Shown here: one piece after another, positions 32,962 to 41,207 of the stretch
Layout: every line of letters starts with the position of its first letter
How positions within the stretch are numbered: position 1 is the stretch's first letter
DNA from: Burkholderiales bacterium
GTDB taxonomy: Bacteria > Pseudomonadota > Gammaproteobacteria > Burkholderiales > Burkholderiaceae_C
Assembly: GCA_016703325.1 (NCBI GenBank)
Contig: JADJCH010000022.1
Coordinates: forward strand, 1-64,000
Direction of reading: 5' to 3'
DNA length: 64,000 nucleotides
Program-made: the position numbers and the translations under genes
The notes under the pieces: model-generated
Told to the model about the DNA's origin: nothing
What the model saw: the letters and a program-made list of their open reading frames with translations, nothing else
The model's database searches: none

Positions 32962-33702
32962 ATGTTCCCTCCCTTGCGCCCAGACGACACCTCGCCTCCC
33001 GCGGCTGCCGACGATGAAGGTGTGCCTGTCTCCCGGCGCATCCGCGAAAGGATCCAGGCCGCGCAACGCCGCTTTCATGCCAACGACAACATTTCGGAAT
33101 TCATCGAGCCGGGCGAACTGGCCCAGCTGCTGGACGAAGTGGAGTCCAAGATGTCGCAGGTGCTGCGCAGCCTGGTGATCGACACCGAAAGTGACCACAA
33201 CACCCAGGAGACGGCCAAACGGGTCGCCAAGATGTACCTGCAGGAGGTGTTTGCGGGCCGCTACCAGCCCCAACCGCCGGTGACCGAGTTTCCGAATGTG
33301 GAGCACCTCAACGAGCTGATGATCGTCGGGCCGATCACGGTGCGCAGCGCCTGCTCGCACCACCTCTGCCCAATCATCGGCAAGCTCTGGATCGGTGTGA
33401 TGCCCAACGAGCATTCGGCATTGATCGGCCTGTCCAAGTACGCCCGGCTGGCCGAATGGATCATGAGCCGCCCCCAGATCCAGGAAGAAGCCGTGACCCA
33501 GGTAGCCGATCTGCTGCTCGACAAGATGCAGCCCGACGGCCTGGCGGTGGTGATGGAAGCGGACCACTTCTGCATGGGATGGCGCGGCGTGCGCGACATG
33601 GATTCAAAGATGATCAACAGCGTCATGCGCGGTTCGTTCCTGAAGGACGCCAACCTGCGCCGCGAGTTCCTGTCGCTGCTGGGCCAGCGCCGCGGCGGCT
33701 GA
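32962..33702 (+). CDS. folE: GTP cyclohydrolase I
   Basis: 246 residues, type I FolE. The zinc ligands are visible as C131 and H134 (SACSHHLCPI) and C204 (ADHFCMGWRGVRD), and GLSKYARLAEW matches the family. It converts GTP to dihydroneopterin triphosphate, the first step to folate and other pterins. I start at the ATG preceded by CAAGG; the open frame extends much further upstream but is not coding-like and crosses the palindrome. The sequence is the CMGWRG variant rather than the E. coli CVKARG form. A BLUF photoreceptor gene follows by 56 bp. Confidence 0.95.
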   Translation: MFPPLRPDDTSPPAAADDEGVPVSRRIRERIQAAQRRFHANDNISEFIEPGELAQLLDEVESKMSQVLRSLVIDTESDHNTQETAKRVAKMYLQEVFAGRYQPQPPVTEFPNVEHLNELMIVGPITVRSACSHHLCPIIGKLWIGVMPNEHSALIGLSKYARLAEWIMSRPQIQEEAVTQVADLLLDKMQPDGLAVVMEADHFCMGWRGVRDMDSKMINSVMRGSFLKDANLRREFLSLLGQRRGG

Positions 33703-33758
33703 CCTGAAGCTGCACCTCAACTTGAACTTGAACCGCACCGATTTGAAGGACATCCACC

Positions 33759-34184
33759 ATGCTGGTCCGCCTCCTCTACGCCAGCCGCGCCCGCGGTGTG
33801 GACGCTGACGCCATCGACGCCATCCTGGCGCAATGCCGCTCCAAGAACCCTGCCCAGGGCGTGACGGGCATCCTCTGCCACGGGGGTGACATCTTCATGC
33901 AGGTGGTCGAGGGCGGGCGCGAAGCCATCAATCATCTCTACGGGGACATCCTGCGCGATCCGCGCCACGAGCAGGTCACGCTCCTGCACTATGAGGAGAT
34001 CGCCGAACGGCGCTTTGCCGGCTGGACCATGGGGTTGGTGAACCTGGAACGGATCAACCCTTCCATCGTGCTCAAGTTCAGCGAGAAGCCGGTGCTGGAT
34101 CCCTTCAGCGTCTCCGGCCGCGCCAGCCTGGCCCTGCTGGAAGAGCTCATCGCCACCGCCTCCATCATCGGTCGGGCGGGCTGA
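33759..34184 (+). CDS. BLUF-domain blue-light photoreceptor
   Basis: 141 residues: one BLUF domain (1-95) plus a short helical cap. The flavin-site residues can be placed: Y7 (LVRLLYASR), N30 (SKNPAQGVTG), Q48 (FMQVVEG), W89 and M91 (FAGWTMG). FAD-binding BLUF proteins change hydrogen bonding around the Gln on blue light and signal through a partner. There is no fused output domain, so the partner is separate. GAAGGA precedes the ATG; the gene is probably co-transcribed with folE. Confidence 0.92.
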   Translation: MLVRLLYASRARGVDADAIDAILAQCRSKNPAQGVTGILCHGGDIFMQVVEGGREAINHLYGDILRDPRHEQVTLLHYEEIAERRFAGWTMGLVNLERINPSIVLKFSEKPVLDPFSVSGRASLALLEELIATASIIGRAG

Positions 34185-34329
34185 ATCCACGGGGGGTTCA
34201 GGCCGCACTGCGAGGGAGGTGATCGAGGGCAAGGGGAGTGCCTTGCGCAGCCCATAGAATCCGGTCGCCTTGCCCAGGCTTGCCCTTCCTCACCGCCCCA
34301 CAGACCGTCGGCGCCGCCACGGTTGCGCC

Positions 34330-34803
34330 ATGGTCCAGAGCTCCGACGCGACTTCCTTTGTCAACGCCCAGCCGGGACACTACATCCGCCGGCTGCAGCA
34401 GGTGGCCGTGGCCCTGTTCATGGAGGAAACCGCGGAATTCGGCATCACCCCGGTGCAGTTCGCCACGCTGATGACCGCCCACGAGCATCCGGGGCTCGAC
34501 CAGCGCAGCCTGGCTGCGCGCATCAGCTTCGATACCTCCACCATCGGTGGCGTGATCGACCGGCTCGAAAAGCGCGGACTGATCCTGCGCAACGCAGCCC
34601 CTCACGACCGCCGACTGCGCCTGCTCACCGTCACGGAAGAAGGTGAACGCCTGCTCGAACAGGCGCTGCCGCGTGTGCGTGCGGCGCAGCAGCGCGTCCT
34701 CGCACCACTGGCGCAGGCCGAACAACAGGACTTCCTGCAGCAGATGCAGCGGGTTGTTGAAGCACACCACGACCACGTCCAGGGTGAGCGCGACGGCGAC
34801 TGA
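34330..34803 (+). CDS. MarR-family transcriptional regulator
   Basis: 157 residues from the ATG MVQSSDA; the frame is open 20 codons upstream without coding character. The winged helix is centred on QRSLAARISFDTSTIGGVID followed by RLEKRGLILRNAAPHDRRLR, the classic MarR wing. A -10-like TAGAAT lies at 34254-34259. The following DUF429 gene overlaps its 3' end by 20 bases. Target and ligand are unknown. Confidence 0.88.
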   Translation: MVQSSDATSFVNAQPGHYIRRLQQVAVALFMEETAEFGITPVQFATLMTAHEHPGLDQRSLAARISFDTSTIGGVIDRLEKRGLILRNAAPHDRRLRLLTVTEEGERLLEQALPRVRAAQQRVLAPLAQAEQQDFLQQMQRVVEAHHDHVQGERDGD

Positions 34804-35611
34804 CCCGCAGCTGCGCGGCATCGACTTCAGCAGCCGCCCCAGCCAACGCAAGCCCATCGTCGTCGCGCTGGGCCGGCAGCACTCGACCGACACGGTGCAA
34901 CTCACCTCGCTGCGCCGCCTGCCGACGACCGAGTCCTTCCTGGACTGCCTGCTGGAGCCGGGGCCCTGGGTGGCAGGCTGCGACTTTCCCTTTGGCCTGC
35001 CCCGCGAGCTGGTCCTGCAGCTGGGCTGGCCCCTGCGCTGGCGCGAACTGATCGACCACTACGCCACACTGGAGCGCAGCGCGATCCGCGCCACCTTCGC
35101 CGCCTTCTGTGCAGCGCGCCCCGTCGGCGGCAAGTTCGCACACCGGGCCTGCGACGGACCGGCCGGAGCGTCGCCATCGATGAAGTGGGTCAACCCACCG
35201 GTGGCCTACATGCTGCACGCGGGGGTTCCGGCCCTGTTGGCCGCCGGATGCGACCTGCCCGGCCTGCACCCCGGGGACCGCCAGCGTCAGGCGCTGGAAG
35301 CCTACCCCGGTCTGCTGGCGCGGGAGGTGCTGGGCCGCCAGTCCTACAAGAGCGACGATCCGAAGCGGCAGGACGCAGCTCGCGCAGCGGCGCGCCGGCA
35401 GCTGTTGGAAGCACTGGAGGTTGGACGCACCCGGCTTGGATTGCGGCTGACCGCCCCGCCGGCGCTGCGCGAAGAATTGCTGGAAGACGGCAGCGGCGAT
35501 TGCCTGGACGCCACCCTCTGCCTGCTGCAGGTGGCCTGGGGTCTGCGGCAGCCGCGCTGGGGCTGGCCGGCCGATGTCGATGTCCTGGAGGGCTGGATCC
35601 TCAGCGCCTGA
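34784..35611 (+). CDS. DUF429 family protein (predicted RNase H-fold nuclease)
   Basis: 275 residues if it starts at the GTG at 34784, which overlaps the marR gene by 20 bases. The GIDFSSRPSQRKPIVVALG strand-loop, CDFPFGLPRELV and EAYPGLLAREVLGRQSYKSD blocks are typical of DUF429, a family predicted to have an RNase H-like fold. Conserved acidic residues (D in GIDFS and in CDFPFG) would sit in the active site. The true start is uncertain because all alternatives lack a clear ribosome-binding site. The function is not known for the family. Confidence 0.8.
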   Translation: MSATATDPQLRGIDFSSRPSQRKPIVVALGRQHSTDTVQLTSLRRLPTTESFLDCLLEPGPWVAGCDFPFGLPRELVLQLGWPLRWRELIDHYATLERSAIRATFAAFCAARPVGGKFAHRACDGPAGASPSMKWVNPPVAYMLHAGVPALLAAGCDLPGLHPGDRQRQALEAYPGLLAREVLGRQSYKSDDPKRQDAARAAARRQLLEALEVGRTRLGLRLTAPPALREELLEDGSGDCLDATLCLLQVAWGLRQPRWGWPADVDVLEGWILSA

Positions 35612-35738
35612 ATCGCGGTGCGGGCCACGGAGGTGTCCGGGAGAATCCCCGGACGGGTCGTACCGTACCGGTCCCGATTTCAGCGGCCAGACGCGCTCGC
35701 CGATATCCTGCAATCCGTGCTTTGCCCCTCGACCGAAC

Positions 35739-36395
35739 ATGCCGACCTCTGCTCCCTCCCAAGCTGGCGCGGCCGCGCTGATCCCCTTGCCTGCGGTGGT
35801 ATGGACCGCCCTGCTGTTGTGCGGCTGCGCGCTGCCGGAGCTGCCGGGGCCGCTCGCTCAAGGCGGTCCTGCCGCCGCAGTCTCCACGCCCGCGGGCCTG
35901 CCCTGCAGCGCACCCGACTTCCCGCAGCAGGTGCTGGTCAAGCTCAATGCCTACCGTGCGGCCGGGGCCCGCTGCGGCCTGGCCGGCCACTACAGCGGCA
36001 GCGCCCCGCTGGCCTGGAGCGAGCCGCTGGCACGCGCCGCCGCCCTGCACAGCCAGGACCTGGCGCAGCGCCAACTGCTCGACCACCGGGGATCGGACGG
36101 CAGCAGCCTGACCCAGCGACTCGACATCCAGGGCTACCGCTGGAGCGTGGCGGCCGAAAACGTCGCGGCCGGCCAGCCCGATCTCACCCAGGTACTGGCC
36201 GCCTGGATGGGCAGCCCCCCCCATTGCGCCAACCTGCTGGCCCCGATGCACCGCGATGTAGGGCTGGCCTGTCGTCGCGCGGGCGACGGACAGGTCTACT
36301 GGACCGCGGTGGTGGCGCAGCCCCAACCCACGGCTGCACCTGCGGCCTCCGCCAGCGCGGCCCCACCGGCGACACCCCGACCTGCCGTGCACTGA
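35739..36395 (+). CDS. CAP/SCP-domain protein, probable lipoprotein
   Basis: 218 residues. The N-terminal hydrophobic stretch (AVVWTALLLCGC) ends in a lipobox-like LCGC, so it is likely exported and lipidated. The SCP/PR-1 domain spans about 65-195: HSQDLAQRQLLDHRGSDGS, AENVAAG and WMGSPPHCANLL. Two cysteine pairs probably form disulphides. A Pro/Ala-rich tail follows. Bacterial CAP proteins have varied, mostly undefined roles at the envelope. Confidence 0.85.
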   Translation: MPTSAPSQAGAAALIPLPAVVWTALLLCGCALPELPGPLAQGGPAAAVSTPAGLPCSAPDFPQQVLVKLNAYRAAGARCGLAGHYSGSAPLAWSEPLARAAALHSQDLAQRQLLDHRGSDGSSLTQRLDIQGYRWSVAAENVAAGQPDLTQVLAAWMGSPPHCANLLAPMHRDVGLACRRAGDGQVYWTAVVAQPQPTAAPAASASAAPPATPRPAVH

Positions 36396-36511
36396 GCCAC
36401 CGCAACAGCAGGTGCGCAAGACGGCATAGTCGCTGACTCCGACTGTGCCGGCCCGGCGGATTGACGTAACCTTGGCGGCCCCCAGGTCCGCTGCAGTTGC
36501 AGCCCGGATCC

Positions 36512-37786
36512 ATGCACGCCACCGCCTCCCAACTCGACGACCACGTTGCCATGTCCCAGGCCTGCGGCGAGCTGCTGTCGCTGGCCCTGATGGACACGCG
36601 CAATCGCAGCCTGAACCTGTACCAGCGGGTGCAGGACGCCTTGCAGTCCCGCGACCCGGTACCCACTGCGCAGTGGCAGGCGCTGTGCCAGGCCTGCGAT
36701 TGCCCTGCCCCCACCCTGTGGCTCGGTCGGCTGGGCTGGTTTCATGAGGCCTGGATCTCGCGCAACGTGCAGCGCCGTCGCGGCCGCGCAGCGGATCCGT
36801 CGGCCCCCCGGCTTGCCTCCATCGACCCCCTGGCCGACGCCCGCTGGGACCCGGCTATGGCCAGTGCGCAAGGCCTGCCTGCCGAAGCCACACCGGCGGA
36901 CTCGGTCGTGCGGCAGTACCTGGTGGATGGGTTGGAGGTCACCCTGGACCTGCTGCACCACCACCCGCAGGACGATGACAGCCTTTACTTCTTTCGCCTC
37001 GCCCTGTTCCATGAGGATGAACAGTCCGAACGCCTGCTCGACCTGGCCCAGGCGCTGCAGTTGCCATTGCCGGAGCTGACCTCGCCGCCCTTGCTGCCTC
37101 AGCCCCGGCAGGCGCTGCTGCCCCCCGGACGCCACCGCCTGGGCTGGCCAGCGGGTCAGTCCGGTTTCTGTGAAGAGGTCGACCTCGGGAGTGGCTGGGA
37201 CCGCCTTCCGGGCTGCGACATCGACCTCCAGCCGGTCAGCTGGCAGCAATTCATCGAGTTCATCCAGGATGGGGGATATGACGACCCACAGTGGTGGAGC
37301 GCCGCCGGGTGGTCCTGGCGCCAGACAAAGGCGCAGGGGCTGCCGCAGGGCGTCGAATCCGCTCCAGGTGCGCTGATCCTGCGACGGGGAGGCCGCCGTG
37401 TGCGGGCAGCCCTGCAGGAAGCAGCGCAGCAGTTGACCCGCCATGAAGCGGAAGCCTGGTGCCGCTGGGCCGGCCGGCGCCTGCCTACCGAAGCGGAATG
37501 GGAAGCCGCAGCCCTGCGCTTCGGCGCCCAGGGTTGGTGCTGGGGCCTGGTCTGGGAATGGACGCTCGACCGGCTGCAACCGCGGCCAGAGCTCGCCCTC
37601 GGAAACCAGCCACAGGCCGTGCCGCCGGGTCATCCGCAGCACCTGGGCGATGCGATCGGGCGCCATGGGGTGCTCAAGGGCGCCAGTGACCTCACCCGCC
37701 GTCGCCTGGTGCATCTGCGCAAGCGCAGTCACGCCCTGCCCGGCACCGACCGGCGACGCAGCGGCTTTCGCAGTTGCAGCTTGTGA
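36512..37786 (+). CDS. EgtB/SUMF1-family protein with degenerate iron-binding motif
   Basis: 424 residues: an N-terminal DinB-like helical domain (1-190) and a C-terminal FGE-sulfatase domain (about 205-424, with SWQQFIEFIQDGGYDD, LTRHEAEAWCRWAGRRLPTE and the closing RRRSGFRSC). In ergothioneine synthases three histidines hold the iron. Here the expected GHxxW histidine is Arg73 (LGRLGW), and the HxxxHxE motif reads H167-EDE-Q171-S-E173, so two of three ligands are missing. It may be an inactive or repurposed relative. No egtD gene is adjacent. Confidence 0.82.
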   Translation: MHATASQLDDHVAMSQACGELLSLALMDTRNRSLNLYQRVQDALQSRDPVPTAQWQALCQACDCPAPTLWLGRLGWFHEAWISRNVQRRRGRAADPSAPRLASIDPLADARWDPAMASAQGLPAEATPADSVVRQYLVDGLEVTLDLLHHHPQDDDSLYFFRLALFHEDEQSERLLDLAQALQLPLPELTSPPLLPQPRQALLPPGRHRLGWPAGQSGFCEEVDLGSGWDRLPGCDIDLQPVSWQQFIEFIQDGGYDDPQWWSAAGWSWRQTKAQGLPQGVESAPGALILRRGGRRVRAALQEAAQQLTRHEAEAWCRWAGRRLPTEAEWEAAALRFGAQGWCWGLVWEWTLDRLQPRPELALGNQPQAVPPGHPQHLGDAIGRHGVLKGASDLTRRRLVHLRKRSHALPGTDRRRSGFRSCSL

Positions 37787-37934
37787 CGGCGCGCTCTCGG
37801 CTGTCACTCTTTTGAGCAGTTGGGAGGAGAGTCGATCGACACAGATCAAGACCACGGTTGCTGCGCAGCGAATTGACCACACCCGGGAGGGTAGATACCG
37901 ACTGGTCTGGGCGACCCTGTGGGCGACAACATCA

Positions 37935-37958
37935 CGACCTGTATCACCTGCCAGGTCG
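37935..37958. repeat. Inverted repeat upstream of the TonB receptor gene
   Basis: CGACCTG (37935-37941) and CAGGTCG (37952-37958) form a 7-bp perfect inverted repeat with a 10-base spacer, 51-74 bases upstream of the receptor ATG. It could be an operator or a leader hairpin. The 222-bp gap 37787-38008 holds no other feature that I can support. Confidence 0.35.
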
Positions 37959-38008
37959 GTCTCCGCCGGCCTCGCAGCAGCAGTCACCCGTTGCCTGAAA
38001 TCCCGTCC

Positions 38009-40264
38009 ATGTCCGCTGTTGTTCACCGCTGCCTGCCTTCCGACCCCACCTCCTGCTCTTGCGGGCCGCGCCTGCGCCGCCTCGCCGTCGCGCTGACCCG
38101 CGGCGGTTGCCTGGGCCTCGTCGCGGGTTCCGCTGCCCTGGCCTGGCCGGCGCTGTCACTCGCACAGCAGAGCCCGACGGCCGAGAACAGCCTGGAGCCG
38201 GTGGTGATCTCAGGCTCCACCCGGGAGCGCCGTGTCATGGAGGTGCCCTACGCCATCGGTGTGGTGGGCGAGACGGCCATCCGCAGCGCCGGGCCGATGA
38301 TCAACCTCTCCGAAGCCATGGCCCAGGTGCCCGGCGTGCTGGTGGCCAACCGCAACAACTACGCGCAGGACCTGCAGATCAGCTCCCGCGGTTTTGGTGC
38401 CCGCGCCGGTTTTGGTGTTCGCGGCCTGCGCATGTACAGCGATGGCATTCCCGCCACCATGCCCGATGGCCAGGGCCAGGTGGGCCACTTCGACCTGGCC
38501 AATGCCCAGCGTGTGGAGGTGCTGCGCGGCCCCTTCTCCGCGCTGTACGGCAACGGCTCCGGTGGCGTGATTGCGCTGTTCACCAAACCCATCACCCAGC
38601 GCTCCTTCGAGGTGGGCGCCGACGCCGGCAGCTCCGGCCTGAGGCAGCTTCGCGTCGGGGTGCAGGCCCCCATCGGCGAGGGCTTCGAGATCGCCGCCAA
38701 CGCCTCGGGCATGTCGCTGGACGGCTTTCGCCCCCACAGCGAGGCCAGCCGTGATCTGGCCAATGTCCGGCTGGGCTGGCGCGGCGAACGGGACCGGGTC
38801 ACCCTGATGGCCAACCGACAGGTGCAGAAGGCCGACGACCCGCTGGGCCTGGAACGCGCCCAGTTTGAACAGGATCCGGACAGCACCACGCCCCAGGCCA
38901 CCCTCTACGACACCCGCAAGACCATCGAGCAGACCCAGTTCGGCGCCCAGTGGACCCACCGCTTCGGCGCTGCCGGTCAGGATTGGGGTCTGTCCCAGAG
39001 CCAGCTGGCCGCCTACACCGGGCAGCGCCAGGTGGCGCAGTACCTGGCCATTCCCGCCGGCACCCAGAACGGGGCGCGGCACGGCGGCGGTCTGGTCGAT
39101 TTCAGCCGCGACTACGCCGGCCTGGAGGGTCGACTGCTTTGGCGCCTCGGCGAGGAACTGGATCTGGTGACCGGACTGAACGTCGAGCAGCAGCGCGACG
39201 ACCGTCAGGGCTACCTCAGCTTCACGGGAACCGTCGCCGCGCCGACCTACGGTGTCAAGGGGGATCCCAAGCGCGACGAAATCAACCGCGCCGAGACCCG
39301 CGAGGGCTTCGTGCAGGCCGACTGGCGCTTCACACCCGGCTGGCAGGCCACCTTGGGTGTTCGCAGTGGCCAGGTGACCCTCAGCAGCCAGGACCACTAC
39401 CTGTCCAACGGCAACGATTCCGGAGAGCGCGACTTCACCTACACCAACCCGGTGGCCGGGCTGCGCTGGACGCTGTCGCCCCAGCTGACCCTGCACGCGG
39501 CCGCGGCTCGCGGCTACGAGACGCCGACCCTGGGTGAACTCGCCTACCCCGCCAGCACCGCCGCGGTGGGGTTCAACACCGACCTGCAGGCGCAGACCAG
39601 CCGACAGTTCGAGCTGGGCGCCAAGTGGCGCGACGGCGGCCTGGCCATCGACGCGGCGGTGTTCGACATCCGCACCGACGACGAGATCGCCATCGCCTTC
39701 AACGCCGGTGGTCGGGCGTCGTACCAGAACGTCGGCCGCACCCATCGCTATGGTGCGGAGGCCTCCACGAGCTGGCGCGTCAGCCCCACCTGGCGTGCCC
39801 TGATGACTGTCACGCTGCTGCACGCCAGCTACGAAGACAGCTTCCAGACCTGCAGCGGCATTCCCTGCAACCCGGGGGCTACCCCACCCCAGAACGTTAC
39901 GGCCGCCCCGGCGGGCAACCGCATCGCCGGCACCCAGGCGGCGGGCGCCTACGCGGAGCTGGCGTGGACCACCGCCTGGAGCCGCGATGGCGAGCTGGCG
40001 CTGGAATGGCGCGCCCAGGGTCGCACGGCGGTCAACGACCTCAACGCCGACTTTGCGCCGGGCTGGGGCATTGCCAACCTGCGCTACAAGCAACGCTTCG
40101 AGCTCGATGCCGAAGGTGCGCTGGAGCTGCTCGCCCGTCTGGACAACCTCAGCGACCGCCGCTACGTCGGCAGCGTGATCGTCGGGGACGCAAACAAGCG
40201 CTACTTCGAGCCGGCGGCCGGCCGCAACTGGCTGCTGTCGGCACGCTACCTGCGCCGGTTCTGA
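38009..40264 (+). CDS. pqqU: TonB-dependent outer-membrane receptor, PqqU/YncD type (PQQ uptake)
   Basis: 751 residues. The signal peptide ends near ALAWPALSLAQ; a TonB-box-like EPVVISGS follows, then the plug domain (VPYAIGVVGE, QDLQISSRGFGARAGFGVRG, YSDGIPATMPDGQGQ) and the beta-barrel, ending RYFEPAAGRNWLLSARYLRR. I recognise plug and C-terminal blocks shared with E. coli YncD, now called PqqU, the importer of pyrroloquinoline quinone (compare RGFGSRSTYGVRG and GIPATMPDGQGQ). The two genes downstream belong to quinoprotein-relay families, which supports PQQ as substrate. The start at 38009 gives a proper export signal. Confidence 0.8.
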   Translation: MSAVVHRCLPSDPTSCSCGPRLRRLAVALTRGGCLGLVAGSAALAWPALSLAQQSPTAENSLEPVVISGSTRERRVMEVPYAIGVVGETAIRSAGPMINLSEAMAQVPGVLVANRNNYAQDLQISSRGFGARAGFGVRGLRMYSDGIPATMPDGQGQVGHFDLANAQRVEVLRGPFSALYGNGSGGVIALFTKPITQRSFEVGADAGSSGLRQLRVGVQAPIGEGFEIAANASGMSLDGFRPHSEASRDLANVRLGWRGERDRVTLMANRQVQKADDPLGLERAQFEQDPDSTTPQATLYDTRKTIEQTQFGAQWTHRFGAAGQDWGLSQSQLAAYTGQRQVAQYLAIPAGTQNGARHGGGLVDFSRDYAGLEGRLLWRLGEELDLVTGLNVEQQRDDRQGYLSFTGTVAAPTYGVKGDPKRDEINRAETREGFVQADWRFTPGWQATLGVRSGQVTLSSQDHYLSNGNDSGERDFTYTNPVAGLRWTLSPQLTLHAAAARGYETPTLGELAYPASTAAVGFNTDLQAQTSRQFELGAKWRDGGLAIDAAVFDIRTDDEIAIAFNAGGRASYQNVGRTHRYGAEASTSWRVSPTWRALMTVTLLHASYEDSFQTCSGIPCNPGATPPQNVTAAPAGNRIAGTQAAGAYAELAWTTAWSRDGELALEWRAQGRTAVNDLNADFAPGWGIANLRYKQRFELDAEGALELLARLDNLSDRRYVGSVIVGDANKRYFEPAAGRNWLLSARYLRRF

Positions 40265-40313
40265 TTCTGACTCAGGCTTTGCCGGAACCCATCCAGCCCA
40301 CCCGGGAGACACG

Positions 40314-41207
40314 ATGCCATCTGCCCAGCTGAAATCCACTTGTCGGGCCACCTTGTCCTGCATCGCTGCAGTGCTGCTGTGCTCGTGGACTGCGCCAGTC
40401 AGTGCAGCGGGTGATGTCAAACCCGTCCGGAAGACTTCAAAACCTGCGCCCTCCGCTGCGGCTGAGGACCCCTACGAAGGCGATCCGTTCAAGTCACTGC
40501 CCTGGGGTGACATGCGCCGCGAGTACCTGGGTGGCGAGCGGGCGGTGTTCGACGAGCGGGTCACGGTGCGCGGCCCGGCCTTTGCCGAGGACCCGATGAA
40601 CGTGCCGGTCACCGTGTCGGTGGTCGGCCTGAAGGACATCGAGCGCATCGTGGTGCTGGTGGACCGCAACCCCATCCGCCGCGTGCTGGAGTACCAGCCG
40701 ATGACCGCCTTGCCCGCGGTGTCCTTCCGCTTCAAGCTCGAGCAGGCCAGCCCGGTGCGTGCAGCTGTGCGCACCCGCGATGGCCTCTGGCATGTCGGCG
40801 GCACCTGGGTGGATTCGGCCGGCGGAGGCTGCACCGTGAGCGGCGCCACCCGCAAGGACGGCAGCTGGACGCAGACGCTCGGCCAGGTCAGCGCCAGACT
40901 GTTCGAATCCAGTCCGGCGACCACCGAAGCCAGCCCAGTACCTGGAGGGGGAGCGGGAGCGGCACGCCTGCGCCTGCGGGTGATGCATCCGATGGACACC
41001 GGCCTGGTGGGCGGCATCCCCGCGTTCTACATCAGCCGGCTGAGTGTGCGCGACGCCGCTGACCGGGAGCTGTTGCGCCTGTCCACCTACGAACCGGTGA
41101 GCGAGAACCCGGTATTCTCCTTCGACTTTCCTGACCGGCTGGCGGGCGGACTGCGCATCGTCGGCACGGACAACAACGGCAACCGCATCGACGCGAGGCT
41201 GGAGTGA
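40314..41207 (+). CDS. Quinoprotein dehydrogenase-associated SoxYZ-like carrier
   Basis: 297 residues with a signal peptide (1-32, ending APVSAA). The first half resembles SoxY with the single carrier-like Cys173 in AGGGCTVSG; the second half (215-297) resembles SoxZ (LRLRVMHPMDTGL.). Such fused SoxYZ-like proteins occur beside PQQ-dependent dehydrogenases and are thought to take part in a periplasmic relay. It follows the PqqU-type receptor by 49 bp and overlaps the metallohydrolase by 4 bases, so the three form an operon. The dehydrogenase itself is not in this window. Confidence 0.82.
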   Translation: MPSAQLKSTCRATLSCIAAVLLCSWTAPVSAAGDVKPVRKTSKPAPSAAAEDPYEGDPFKSLPWGDMRREYLGGERAVFDERVTVRGPAFAEDPMNVPVTVSVVGLKDIERIVVLVDRNPIRRVLEYQPMTALPAVSFRFKLEQASPVRAAVRTRDGLWHVGGTWVDSAGGGCTVSGATRKDGSWTQTLGQVSARLFESSPATTEASPVPGGGAGAARLRLRVMHPMDTGLVGGIPAFYISRLSVRDAADRELLRLSTYEPVSENPVFSFDFPDRLAGGLRIVGTDNNGNRIDARLE

